Source: G963677445 sp963678275
GTDB taxonomy: Bacteria > Bacteroidota > Ignavibacteria > Ignavibacteriales > Melioribacteraceae
DNA: 64,000 bases
Direction of reading: 5' to 3'
Assembly: GCA_963678275.1 (NCBI GenBank)
Contig: OY782765.1
Span: 682,001 to 746,000 of the forward strand
Position numbers and translations under genes: made by a program
Notes under the pieces: model-generated
What the model was told of the DNA's origin: nothing
What the model saw: only the letters and a program-made list of their open reading frames with translations
Database searches by the model: none
Part shown: positions 7,132 to 16,102 of the stretch, one piece after another
How the letters are laid out: each line of letters opens with the position of its first letter
Numbering within the stretch: position 1 is the first letter of the stretch

Positions 7132-8019
7132 ATGGCTGAATTATATATTGGAACGGCGGGATGGTCATATAAAGACTGGGTCGGGAGTTTTTATCCGAAA
7201 GCGCAGTCGGCGAAATTTGACTGGCTGAAGTTTTATTCCGCCTGGTTTAACGCTGTTGAGGTGAATTCCACCTATTACAGGTATCTTGAGCCGGGCATTT
7301 TCAAAGGCTGGCTGCGCAAGGTGGAGGATATGGAAGATTTTGTTTTTACCATAAAACTTCACCAGGATTTCACCCACAAAAGACAGTTCGCCACTGAGCA
7401 TGTAAGAGCTGTTTCGTATAATCTCGATATACTGAAAGAGGGGGAAAGATTCGGCGGACTGCTAATCCAGTTTCCCTATTCTTTCGCCTGCACCGGTCCC
7501 GCGATGGATTATGTAGCGGGTGTGGCGAGCGCTTTTGAAGGATATGAAAAGTTTATTGAAATAAGGCATTCATCCTGGCAGAGGAGGGAGGCTTTGCGGT
7601 TCCTCGCTCATAATAATCTTTCATTATGCGCTATAGACCAGCCCTCAATAGGAAAGGCTGTTGAATTCCGCCCGGTTATTACGGGGGATTCGGCATATAT
7701 ACGTTTTCATGGCCGGAATGAGGAGGCCTGGCGGAGCTCTCTCGGTAATTACGGAAAAAAACAGACATATGAGCAGCAGAATGAAAGATACAAATATTTA
7801 TACAGCCCGGGCGAACTCGCTGAAATTGAAACAGTAATAAGAGAAGTTTATGATAAAGTAAAAAAAGTGTTTGTAATAATGAATAATCACCCGACAGGTT
7901 ATGCCGTGGCCAATTCATTTGAGCTGCTTCATCTTCTGCGGGACCGCGGGAAAGTTGATATACCGGAAACCACACTGAAAACTTTCCCACGTCTTGTGAA
8001 GATAGCCGCCAATGGGTGA
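7132..8019 (+). CDS. DUF72 family protein (YecE-like)
   Basis: 295 residues; ATG 7132 is chosen because GGGAGGAG lies just upstream. The N-terminus LYIGTAGWSYKDWVGSFYP is the DUF72 hallmark, followed by FNAVEVNSTYYR, FIEIRHSSW, YIRFHGRNEEAW and a C-terminal IMNNHPTGYAVANS, all typical of this TIM-barrel family. The biochemical activity is unknown. The family is repeatedly seen near DNA-repair genes, and here it stands between ogt and dinB. Single-gene unit with repeats on both sides. Confidence 0.9.
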   Translation: MAELYIGTAGWSYKDWVGSFYPKAQSAKFDWLKFYSAWFNAVEVNSTYYRYLEPGIFKGWLRKVEDMEDFVFTIKLHQDFTHKRQFATEHVRAVSYNLDILKEGERFGGLLIQFPYSFACTGPAMDYVAGVASAFEGYEKFIEIRHSSWQRREALRFLAHNNLSLCAIDQPSIGKAVEFRPVITGDSAYIRFHGRNEEAWRSSLGNYGKKQTYEQQNERYKYLYSPGELAEIETVIREVYDKVKKVFVIMNNHPTGYAVANSFELLHLLRDRGKVDIPETTLKTFPRLVKIAANG

Positions 8020-8237
8020 GGATGTTTGGGAGGGGGATTGGTAATAACTCAGTTAACTCTTGAATTTTCAGTAAAATGAAAAAGTGGTTCAATATTTGCC
8101 GTGAGTCCTCCCCCGCCTTCGACCGCGGCGGATGGCACCCCCTCCGGAGAAGGCCAAAAAGCAAAATATTCCCCTTTGGAGGTAATGACACTAAGATAGA
8201 GCAAAAATATGGTGTTTTTAGTTTTTTTTCTGACATT

Positions 8238-8348
8238 ACAACCCCACCCTCAATCCCTCCCCTTAGTAAGGGGAGGGAATTTTAGAGCCCCTCTCCTTGA
8301 TAAGGCTTTTAAGTGCGCCGGGGTGTAAGAGGGGTTGGGGTGAGGTTA
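8238..8348. repeat. MITE-like element, copy 2
   Basis: Bounded by ACAACCCCACCCTCAATCCC and the roughly complementary AGAGGGGTTGGGGTGAGGTT. An inner palindrome CCTCCCCTTAGTAAGGGGAGG and the block AAGTGCGCCGGGGTGTAAGA tie it to the element at 6925. The remaining gap 8020-8670 shows no gene; two G-rich stretches (GGAGGTAATGACA at about 8179 and GGAGGGAGTGACATC at about 8502) look like diverged copies of another repeat. Confidence 0.6.
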
Positions 8349-8670
8349 TAAAGTGTTTAGTAACAATAAGTTAGCTTGCTGCTATAGTTATTATATATAA
8401 ATGATATTTGAATAACATTTGACAGGACATATCAATCTTCGTGGATAATAATAATCGCTTAATATTCCCCTCGTTTCACTATCATAGCGCCATTGCGTTT
8501 GGAGGGAGTGACATCCGCCGAGGCGAATTGTCAAAACCAGGGAAGAAAAAAGGATTGATCCTCCGAGACTACGCCTTTGATGCTAACCAACTCCCGGTGA
8601 GAGCGAATGCTGATTTTTTATAAAATCTACTTATTCTCAATAAAATAAACAGTAATATTAACAGCAAAAA

Positions 8671-9825
8671 ATGAGAACAATATTTCACCTGGACCTTGAC
8701 GCGTTTTTTGTGTCGGTCGAAAGAATACTTGATCCTTCGCTTGAAGGAAAGCCAGTGGTTGTCGGCGGCGATCCGCAGGGGCGGGGAGTTGTGGCAGCAT
8801 GCTCATATGAAGCGCGTAAATACGGGCTTCATTCAGGTATGCCCATCAGGCAGGCATTCAGGCTTTGTCCGCATGGCATATATCTTCACGGGCATCATGG
8901 TGAATATTCTCATTTTTCAAACGCTGTAAGAAAGATCATAGAATCTTACGCTCCGCAGTTTGAGCAGGCTTCCATCGATGAGTTTTATATAGATTTCACC
9001 GGCTGCGGCAAAATGTATGGCAATTTCACCGGACTCGCCTCGGAGCTTCAGTATAAAATATGGAATAAACTTTCCCTTCCATGTTCAGTAGGGATAGGAA
9101 GCAATAAAACCATAGCGAAGATCGCGTCGGACTGTAACAAGCCGAAAGGCATCACCCACGTTATTCCCGGTATGGAAAAGGAGTTTTTGCGGAAAATGCC
9201 TGTAGAGGCGATCCCGGGGGTGGGGAAAGTCACCCACCAGGTTCTTCGTTCGAAAGGGATATACCGCATAGGGGATATTGCCCGCCTGCCTGAAAATTAT
9301 TTCACAACCGCGTTCGGCAAACATGGAGCTGATCTCTGGAAAAAAGCCAACGGGGGAGGGACCGAATATCTTTCACCCCCGCAGGAAAGAAAAAGCATAT
9401 CAAAAGAGAGAACATTCAAGACCGATATAGTTGACCGGAATAAAATTGAAACGATGCTTTTTAACCTTACCGGAAAAGTATGCCAGCTTCTCAGGGATAA
9501 CAACTGGCAGGCTTCCACAGTAAGCATAAAACTGCGCTATTCCGATTTCAAAACCCTTACGCGCGCCCGCAGCCTTCAGCCTACAGATGATGACAAAACG
9601 ATCTACGAAACGGCTCTGAAGCTTTTCAGGAACGCTTATACGAGAAGAGTGGGGATAAGACTTATAGGAGTTCACCTGACCGGTTTCAATGAATATTCCG
9701 AGCAGGAAACCCTTTTCAGGGAGGAGAAGGTTGAAAGAAAAAAAATGCTCAGGGCTGTTAACCGTATAAGGGACCGTTACGGTTATGAAGCTATAAAAAT
9801 GGGCGCGAAACAGGAAGGGAAATAA
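8671..9825 (+). CDS. dinB: DNA polymerase IV (Y family)
   Basis: Translesion DNA polymerase, 384 residues, near the usual 350-400. Catalytic acidic residues are D8 (HLDLDAFFVSVE) and D103-E104 (SIDEFYID). CSVGIGSNKTIAKIASD and KPKGI follow, then the thumb HhH (AIPGVGKV) and a little-finger domain from about 245 on. The C-terminus lacks an obvious QLxLF-type clamp motif. The next gene, a dnaE-type polymerase fragment, starts 1 bp after its stop, so they form an operon like dinB/imuB-dnaE2 mutagenesis cassettes. No LexA-box copy is visible upstream. Confidence 0.95.
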   Translation: MRTIFHLDLDAFFVSVERILDPSLEGKPVVVGGDPQGRGVVAACSYEARKYGLHSGMPIRQAFRLCPHGIYLHGHHGEYSHFSNAVRKIIESYAPQFEQASIDEFYIDFTGCGKMYGNFTGLASELQYKIWNKLSLPCSVGIGSNKTIAKIASDCNKPKGITHVIPGMEKEFLRKMPVEAIPGVGKVTHQVLRSKGIYRIGDIARLPENYFTTAFGKHGADLWKKANGGGTEYLSPPQERKSISKERTFKTDIVDRNKIETMLFNLTGKVCQLLRDNNWQASTVSIKLRYSDFKTLTRARSLQPTDDDKTIYETALKLFRNAYTRRVGIRLIGVHLTGFNEYSEQETLFREEKVERKKMLRAVNRIRDRYGYEAIKMGAKQEGK

Positions 9826-9826
9826 T

Positions 9827-11494
9827 ATGATGAGTCCTCATATTCATTCTGTATATTCCCTTCTTGACGGAACGATCAGGGGAGAGGAGATAATCGCCGC
9901 CGCGAAAAAAGGGGGGAGCTCCTATGCGGTGATGACTGACACAAACGGAATGTACGGACTTATACAATTCGCCCGGATGGCGCGGGAGGAGAATATCAAA
10001 CCTGTCCTGGGGGCGGTGATAGATGATCCTGAAGATAGTGATGAATATGTGGTTTTAATAGCGAAAAATTCCGAGGGCTATTCAAGATTATGCCAGATAA
10101 TAACAACCCGCAAACTCAAAGAGGATTTCAGGCTTGACGACATATTCAAAGGAAGCCTTGAAAATCTCTTTATTATAACACCCTCTATTGAACTGCTGAA
10201 AAGACTGAAGATAACCGGACCGCTGAAAGAAAACCTTTTCGCCGAGCTGATAATAACCGAAAAGAAAAAAAAGAAGACGAGAGAACTTTACGAATATGCA
10301 GGCGGCAGGAATATAAAAATTGTGGCTTCTCATCCCGCATATTTTCCCGGCAAGGATGATTTTCTGCTTCATAAAGTTGTGAGGGCGATCAGTGAAAACA
10401 GCACGCTGGCCAACCTGGATGAATCCCTGCTCGCCGATGAGGAATATTACCTTAAAACTCCCGAAGAATTCAGCTCCATGTGGAAAGCGGTTCCCGAGGC
10501 GTTATGGAATCTTGAAAAGATAATGAAAGAAGCCAATGTTGACCTGGGACTCGGGCAGTATAAGTTTCCTGTTTTTCCTCTGCCGCCCGGGGAAACGGCT
10601 TTTTCCTACCTCTGGAAAATTTCTTTCAGGGGGCTTGAGGAAAAATATACACCGATTACGGAAAAGGCTGTCAAGCGGCTCCAGTATGAGCTTGAGGTGA
10701 TTGATGAACTGGGGTTCTGCGATTATTTCCTGATTGTCTGGGATATCGTAAGGGAAGCGGGCGCCAGGGGAATGATGAATATCGGCAGGGGATCGGCGGC
10801 TAACAGTCTTGTGGCATATTGCCTGGGTCTCAGCCAGGTGGACCCGCTGGAGCACAATCTTTATTTCGAGAGGTTTCTCAACCGCGGCCGGACATCCCCT
10901 CCCGATGTCGATCTCGATTTTTCCTGGAAGGAGAGGGATGAAATTGTAAAATATGTATATGACAAATATGGCTACGACCGGGTGGCGATGATATCCACAA
11001 CGGTTACATTCAGGGCCCGTTCGGCGTTCAGGGAAACAGCCAAGGTGTTCGGGATACCGGAGGGGGAGATATCACGATACAGCAAATTCATTCCCTGGAC
11101 AAGCGCGAAAAACCTGAAGGAGATAGCGCGGAAATTTCCCGAATCAAAAAATCTGAAATTTGACGCGGAACCCTGGAAATCGATTGTCGATATCGCCACA
11201 AGACTGGCCGGTTTTCCCCGGCACCTGAGCATTCATCCGGGGGGAATTGTGATTACCGAAAACCAGATCACCAATTATATCGCGCTCGAATACGCGAAAA
11301 ACAAAGGACTGGGTCTGATAGTAACCCAGCCCGATATGTACCCTGTGGAGGACCTGGGACTGATAAAAATCGATCTGCTCAGCCAGCGTTCCCTCGGCGT
11401 CCTCCGCGACACTCTAAGCAGCATCAAGGTGGATACACCGCCGGCGCCTTCAGATACTAAGATTTTTTCGATTACAGAGAAGGTGAAGAAGTGA
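9827..11494 (+). CDS. DnaE-type DNA polymerase III alpha, C-terminally truncated
   Basis: 555 residues against roughly 1000-1150 for DnaE/DnaE2. It has the PHP domain (PHIHSVYSLLDGTIRGEEII, AVMTDTNGMYGLIQFARMA), the palm with catalytic Asps in SPPDVDLDFSW and IKIDLLSQRSLGVL, and IGRGSAANSLVAYCLG. It stops at DTKIFSITEKVKK, where full-length proteins continue into 'GxTxGxFQxES' and the fingers, so fingers, clamp-binding helix-hairpin-helix and OB domains are missing. An AT-rich simple repeat follows the TGA, and no continuation exists in other frames. Translesion synthesis by this protein is therefore doubtful; it may be a recent pseudogene or retain only a PHP or structural role. Confidence 0.85.
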   Translation: MMSPHIHSVYSLLDGTIRGEEIIAAAKKGGSSYAVMTDTNGMYGLIQFARMAREENIKPVLGAVIDDPEDSDEYVVLIAKNSEGYSRLCQIITTRKLKEDFRLDDIFKGSLENLFIITPSIELLKRLKITGPLKENLFAELIITEKKKKKTRELYEYAGGRNIKIVASHPAYFPGKDDFLLHKVVRAISENSTLANLDESLLADEEYYLKTPEEFSSMWKAVPEALWNLEKIMKEANVDLGLGQYKFPVFPLPPGETAFSYLWKISFRGLEEKYTPITEKAVKRLQYELEVIDELGFCDYFLIVWDIVREAGARGMMNIGRGSAANSLVAYCLGLSQVDPLEHNLYFERFLNRGRTSPPDVDLDFSWKERDEIVKYVYDKYGYDRVAMISTTVTFRARSAFRETAKVFGIPEGEISRYSKFIPWTSAKNLKEIARKFPESKNLKFDAEPWKSIVDIATRLAGFPRHLSIHPGGIVITENQITNYIALEYAKNKGLGLIVTQPDMYPVEDLGLIKIDLLSQRSLGVLRDTLSSIKVDTPPAPSDTKIFSITEKVKK

Positions 11495-11607
11495 GAATTA
11501 AGAATTAGGAATTAAGAATTAGGAATGATGTTTGTGATTATATATGTATCCTTTGAAGCCGGGTATTTAAATTGCATCTAAATTTATTGAGAGGTTTGTG
11601 GTTGTCC

Positions 11608-11635
11608 GTAGAGACGCAATATTTTGCGTCTCTAC
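11608..11635. repeat. REP-like palindrome (GTAGAGACGC), copy 1
   Basis: GTAGAGACGCAA and its exact complement TTGCGTCTCTAC around a TATT centre. The same sequence recurs at 11728 and a variant at 2168. The gap 11495-11749 otherwise holds an AT-rich simple repeat and no gene. Confidence 0.8.
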
Positions 11636-11727
11636 CCTGAACTGTCGAATTGAAATTACAATTATATTAGTCCTGACCAATAATATTAATTCCAAAAAAA
11701 AAATATGTCTGATTACGTTTGTGCCGC

Positions 11728-11753
11728 GGAGACGCAATATTTTGCGTCTCTAC
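11728..11753. repeat. REP-like palindrome, copy 2
   Basis: GGAGACGCAATATTTTGCGT and CTCTAC, nearly identical to copy 1, which lies 120 bp away in the same orientation. Its right end supplies the TAG stop codon of the gene at 11750-12007. Confidence 0.8.
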
Positions 11754-12007
11754 CCCGGCAACCCTACTGCCATGTGGGCGGCGACTTCAAAATAATCATT
11801 TGTGCTGATATCTTTTACGTGGGGTTCAACAAAATCCTTCAGGGCTTCAACAGATGGTGATTCCCAGAGACAGGAAGCTTTTGAACCATCGGCATTGGGC
11901 CAGATGCTGAATAGTTTCATGCCTTCCGGCAGGTTTTGTGTGGCGGCTTTGGCTATTTCCCAGAACCTTGCCGGATCATCAATTTTGTGCTGAATAACAA
12001 CGTACAT
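11750..12007 (-). CDS. Small conserved alpha/beta (dimeric-barrel-like) protein
   Basis: 85 residues: MYVVIQHKIDDPARFWEIAK, GMKLFSIWPNADGSKASCLW, then a helix (SVEALKDFVEP) and YFEVAAHMAVGLPG. The strand-helix-strand-strand-helix-strand pattern, 'D..RFW' and 'CLWE..S.EAL' are typical of small ferredoxin-like stress or monooxygenase-like domains of unknown role. Preceded on its own strand by a GGAGG-like site. The palindrome at 11728 overlaps its stop codon, so the original C-terminus may have differed by a residue or two. Confidence 0.7.
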   Translation of the reverse strand: MYVVIQHKIDDPARFWEIAKAATQNLPEGMKLFSIWPNADGSKASCLWESPSVEALKDFVEPHVKDISTNDYFEVAAHMAVGLPG

Positions 12008-12456
12008 CCTTATACCTCCATAAGTTTGTGGTTTTTAGAAGCGACTTTGGAAGATAAATAAAATTTGAATTAGTTGCCATAGTTCAAAATCGCAGAATGT
12101 ATCGTTTAATAATTCTAAAATGTTGGTTATTTAGTTAAATAGAAATAAATGGCTAAGAAAATTATTTGTGTCTGTTAAATTCCCTAACAATAATTTAACA
12201 GCCGCGATTAAAATTCCGACATACGAATCTTTATTTTTTCCTGAAAATTCAGTAAACTTCAAGATTAGAAAAACTGCGTTTTGGTCAATTCTTAAAATCA
12301 GGATTTCAAGAGCTTCTTTTCTAATTATTGGTAGAAGTGAAAGCCGGATAACGTCAAAAACCGGTAAAAAAGATAAAAAATAGTTTTGGTCCGAAATTTG
12401 AATAAGATAAAAAGTATTTTAGAACAGATTATATTACTAATAAACTGGGGTAATGT
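12008..12456. other. Gap before nifJ
   Basis: AT-rich divergent intergenic region between the small minus-strand gene and nifJ. It should hold both promoters, but no hexamer pair is convincing. Small open frames here have atypical composition and no recognisable homology. No repeat or RNA gene seen. Confidence 0.5.
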
Positions 12457-15400
12457 ATGCAAAGAAAAAAAATAACGATTGATGGAAATGAAGCCGCGGC
12501 ATATGTAGGGTATCACAATAGTGAAGTGATAGCTATATATCCGATTACTCCATCTTCCGGTATGGGAGAGTTGTCGGATGCCTGGGCAGCCCAGGGAAAG
12601 AAAAATATCTGGGGCACAGTGCCGCATGTATCTGAACTTCAGTCAGAAGGAGGCGCGTCAGGCGCTGTCCATGGTTCACTTCAGAGTGGAGCGCTCACAA
12701 CAACATTTACCGCCTCGCAGGGTCTGCTTCTTATGATCCCGAACATGTACAAAATAGCTGGTGAATTAACTCCGACTGTTTTCCATGTATCCGCGCGATC
12801 AGTAGCAGCGCAGGCGCTTTCAATATTTGGCGACCACAGTGATGTTATGGCAACCCGCCAGACCGGATGGGCTATGCTCGCTTCAGGATCCATTCAGGAA
12901 GTTATGGATATTGCCGCGATTGCGCACAAAGCGACATTGGAGTCCAGAGTTCCGTTTCTCCATTTCTTCGATGGTTTCAGATCGTCACACGAGGTTCAGA
13001 AAATTGAGCAGCTTTCAGTTGAAGACCTGGGAGAAATGATTGACAATGAATATGTAAAAGCACACAGGGAAAGAGCTTTAAGTCCCGATCATCCTGTTCT
13101 CAGGGGAACAGCTCAGAATCCTGATGTATTTTTCCAGGGACGTGAGACAGTAAATAAATTTTATGAAGATTGTCCGGCCGCGGTTCAGAAAGCAATGGAT
13201 AAATTTGCCGCTATAACAGGCCGCCAGTATAAATTATTTGATTATTACGGCGCTCCGGACGCGAAAAGAGTTATTATAATGATGGGTTCCGGTTCCGAAG
13301 CAGCTCTCGAAACCGTAAACTATATGTCGGAAAAGATGGAAGAAAAGGTTGGTCTTATTAAAGTAAGATTATACAGACCATTTTCAGTTGAACATTTGCT
13401 TGAAGCTCTTCCGAAAACAGTTGAAAAAATTGCTGTTCTCGACAGAACCAAAGAACCGGGCGCGCTCGGCGAACCATTATATCTTGATGTTACCTCAGCT
13501 ATCGCCGAAGAGATGACCTCGGATAATCCTCCTTATGAAAAAATGCCGAAAATCATTGGCGGACGTTATGGTCTTTCATCAAAAGAATTCACTCCGGGGA
13601 TGGTTAAAGCTGTATTTGATGAGCTTAAAAAAGATACTCCAAAAAATCACTTTACCGTTGGTATTATTGATGACGTTACCAATACAAGCCTTGATGTCGA
13701 CGCTTCATTTGAAGTTGAAGGGGATGATGTTATCCGCAGTATGTTTTACGGACTCGGCGCGGATGGAACGGTAGGCGCGAATAAAAACTCCATCAAAATC
13801 ATTGGTGAAGAAACAGACAACTATGCCCAGGGTTATTTTGTATATGACTCTAAAAAATCGGGTTCAACAACAATATCTCATCTTCGTTTTGGTAAAAATC
13901 CGATTTTATCAACATATCTTATTCAGAGCGCTCAGTTTGTGGGCTGTCATCAGTTTGGACTCCTGGAAAAATTTGATGTGCTCGAAAATATTAAAGATAA
14001 TGGAACCTTCCTGCTGAACAGTCCTTATTCAAAAGATGAAACATGGGATAAAATGCCCAAAAAGGTTCAGCAGCAGATAATAGATAAAAAGCTGAAATTT
14101 TATGTTATCGACGGTTATACAGTGGCAAAAGAAACAGGTATGGGCGCGAGAATCAATACTATCATGCAGACCTGCTTCTTCGCTATTTCAGGTGTTCTCG
14201 AAAAAGATGAAGCCATCCTGCAGATTAAAAAAGCGATCCAGAAAACTTATGGCGCCAAAGGTGAAGAAATAGTTCAGAAGAACTTTAACGCCGTTGATAA
14301 AACCCTTGAACATCTTTACCAGATTGACGTTCCGGCAAAAGCAACATCTGAAATGGAACTTCCTCCGATTGTCTCTAACGACGCACCTGATTATGTGAAG
14401 AATGTGCTCGCTCAGATGATGGCCGGTAAAGGTAACAATGTGAAAGTAAGCGAAATGCCTGTTGATGGCACCTTCGACACAGCGACAACCAAATGGGAAA
14501 AAAGAAATATCGCGCTTGAAGTGCCTGTATGGGATCCCGATACATGTATTCAGTGTGGCAAATGCGCCTTTGTATGTCCTCATGCCGCAATCAGAATTAA
14601 AGCTTATGATAAAGCGGCATTAAACGACGCTCCCGCAACCTTTAAATATATGGATGCCAAAGGAAAAGAATTCAAGGAAATGGCATATTCAATTCAGGTA
14701 GCGGTTGAAGACTGTACAGGCTGCGGATTATGCGTTGAAGTATGTCCCGCCAAAAACAAAAAAGAAACCAGGCTGAAAGCTCTTAACATGGCTGATCAGA
14801 TTCCGATTCGTGAGCAGGAAAGAGTAAATTATGACTATTTCCTCAATATTCCTGAATTTGACCGCGGCCAGTTGAATATTTCAACTATCAAGGGAAGCCA
14901 GATGCTTGAGCCTTTATTTGAATATTCAGGCGCCTGCGCCGGCTGTGGCGAAACACCTTATGTAAAACTTGTTTCACAGTTATTTGGCGACAGAATGGTT
15001 GTTGCCAACGCTACCGGTTGTTCCTCAATTTATGGCGGTAACCTGCCTACAACACCATGGGCAAAAAACAAAGACGGACGCGGACCGGCATGGTCAAACT
15101 CACTCTTTGAAGATAACGCCGAATTTGGTTTTGGTATGCGCCTCGCAATTGACAAACATAAAGAGCACGCTGAAGAACTTTGCGATTTCCTCGGTGATTT
15201 CATCGGAAGAGAACTTGTAAATGAAATTATTGACGCAAGCCAGAAAACCGAAGCTGAAATACAGGAACAGCGTGAAAGAGTTGATCTGCTGAAACAGCGT
15301 TTGAAAGTGCTGCGTCAGAAAGAAGCTAAAGAACTGATGGAAATTGCCGACTACCTGATCAAAAAATCTGTATGGATCATGGGCGGCGACGGCTGGGCTT

Positions 15401-16032
15401 ATGATATAGGCTATGGCGGTCTTGATCATGTGATCGCATCAGGCAAAAATGTCAATATTCTTGTAATGGATACCGAAGTTTATTCAAATACAGGCGGTCA
15501 GATGTCGAAAGCTACAGGTATCGGCGCGGTAGCCAAATTCGCCGCGGCTGGTAAACCAATGCCGAAAAAAGACCTTGGCATGATGGCAATGAACTATGGA
15601 AGTGTATATGTCGCTAAAATAGCGATGGGCGCCAATGATGTTCAGACTCTGAAAGCTATTCTTGAAGCTGAAGCTTATGACGGACCCTCACTGATTATCG
15701 CTTATAGTCACTGTATCGCTCATGGCATTAACATGACCAAAGGTCTGGACCAGCAGAAACTGGCTGTAGAAAGCGGTTACTGGCCATTATTCAGATTCAA
15801 CCCTGATAATATAAAAGATGGTAAAAATCCTCTTAAAATTGACAGCAAACCGCCAAAGATTAAGATCGAAGATTACATCTACAGGGAAACCAGGTATAAA
15901 ATGCTTACCAAATCACATCCTGACACAGCGAAGAAACTTCTTAAACTCGCGCAGGATGATGTTTATGCCAGATGGAAAATCTACGAACAAATGGCTGAAT
16001 TTGATTATTCAAAAAATGGCGAAGAAGAATAA
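12457..16032 (+). CDS. nifJ: Pyruvate:ferredoxin (flavodoxin) oxidoreductase, single-chain
   Basis: 1191 residues, the full length of homodimeric PFOR. It interconverts pyruvate + CoA and acetyl-CoA + CO2 using a low-potential ferredoxin. Order: N-terminal pyruvate-binding domain (YPITPSSGMGELSDAW near residue 28), domain II, gamma domain, two 4Fe-4S clusters (CIQCGKCAFVCP from C697; CTGCGLCVEVCP from C753), then the thiamine-diphosphate domain with CAGCGETPYVKL at 827 and GGDGWAYDIGYGGLDHV at 976, plus NTGGQMSKAT. It gives an anaerobic or fermentative (or reductive) pyruvate node. The DHOD-like gene 70 bp downstream is a frequent partner. Base composition is smoother and more codon-biased than its neighbours, as expected for a highly expressed enzyme. 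Confidence 0.97.
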   Translation: MQRKKITIDGNEAAAYVGYHNSEVIAIYPITPSSGMGELSDAWAAQGKKNIWGTVPHVSELQSEGGASGAVHGSLQSGALTTTFTASQGLLLMIPNMYKIAGELTPTVFHVSARSVAAQALSIFGDHSDVMATRQTGWAMLASGSIQEVMDIAAIAHKATLESRVPFLHFFDGFRSSHEVQKIEQLSVEDLGEMIDNEYVKAHRERALSPDHPVLRGTAQNPDVFFQGRETVNKFYEDCPAAVQKAMDKFAAITGRQYKLFDYYGAPDAKRVIIMMGSGSEAALETVNYMSEKMEEKVGLIKVRLYRPFSVEHLLEALPKTVEKIAVLDRTKEPGALGEPLYLDVTSAIAEEMTSDNPPYEKMPKIIGGRYGLSSKEFTPGMVKAVFDELKKDTPKNHFTVGIIDDVTNTSLDVDASFEVEGDDVIRSMFYGLGADGTVGANKNSIKIIGEETDNYAQGYFVYDSKKSGSTTISHLRFGKNPILSTYLIQSAQFVGCHQFGLLEKFDVLENIKDNGTFLLNSPYSKDETWDKMPKKVQQQIIDKKLKFYVIDGYTVAKETGMGARINTIMQTCFFAISGVLEKDEAILQIKKAIQKTYGAKGEEIVQKNFNAVDKTLEHLYQIDVPAKATSEMELPPIVSNDAPDYVKNVLAQMMAGKGNNVKVSEMPVDGTFDTATTKWEKRNIALEVPVWDPDTCIQCGKCAFVCPHAAIRIKAYDKAALNDAPATFKYMDAKGKEFKEMAYSIQVAVEDCTGCGLCVEVCPAKNKKETRLKALNMADQIPIREQERVNYDYFLNIPEFDRGQLNISTIKGSQMLEPLFEYSGACAGCGETPYVKLVSQLFGDRMVVANATGCSSIYGGNLPTTPWAKNKDGRGPAWSNSLFEDNAEFGFGMRLAIDKHKEHAEELCDFLGDFIGRELVNEIIDASQKTEAEIQEQRERVDLLKQRLKVLRQKEAKELMEIADYLIKKSVWIMGGDGWAYDIGYGGLDHVIASGKNVNILVMDTEVYSNTGGQMSKATGIGAVAKFAAAGKPMPKKDLGMMAMNYGSVYVAKIAMGANDVQTLKAILEAEAYDGPSLIIAYSHCIAHGINMTKGLDQQKLAVESGYWPLFRFNPDNIKDGKNPLKIDSKPPKIKIEDYIYRETRYKMLTKSHPDTAKKLLKLAQDDVYARWKIYEQMAEFDYSKNGEEE

Positions 16033-16102
16033 AATGCTTAACGGGGGATCTTCCGGTCCCCCCGCAATTTTAATAGAAGTTTAATAAAAAAATGGAGTGA
16101 AT

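Noticed and set aside
8441..8623. 60-codon frame before dinB
   Set aside because: Starts without a ribosome site in repeat-rich DNA, and the translation has no family pattern.
8600..8670. LexA-type palindrome upstream of dinB
   Set aside because: No match to ACCATAC-N4-GTATGGT is present. The same holds for 4012-4153 and 33470-33534, so direct LexA control of these genes is not claimed.
12168..12383. 71-codon frame before nifJ
   Set aside because: AT-rich, no ribosome site, low-complexity translation; treated as non-coding.
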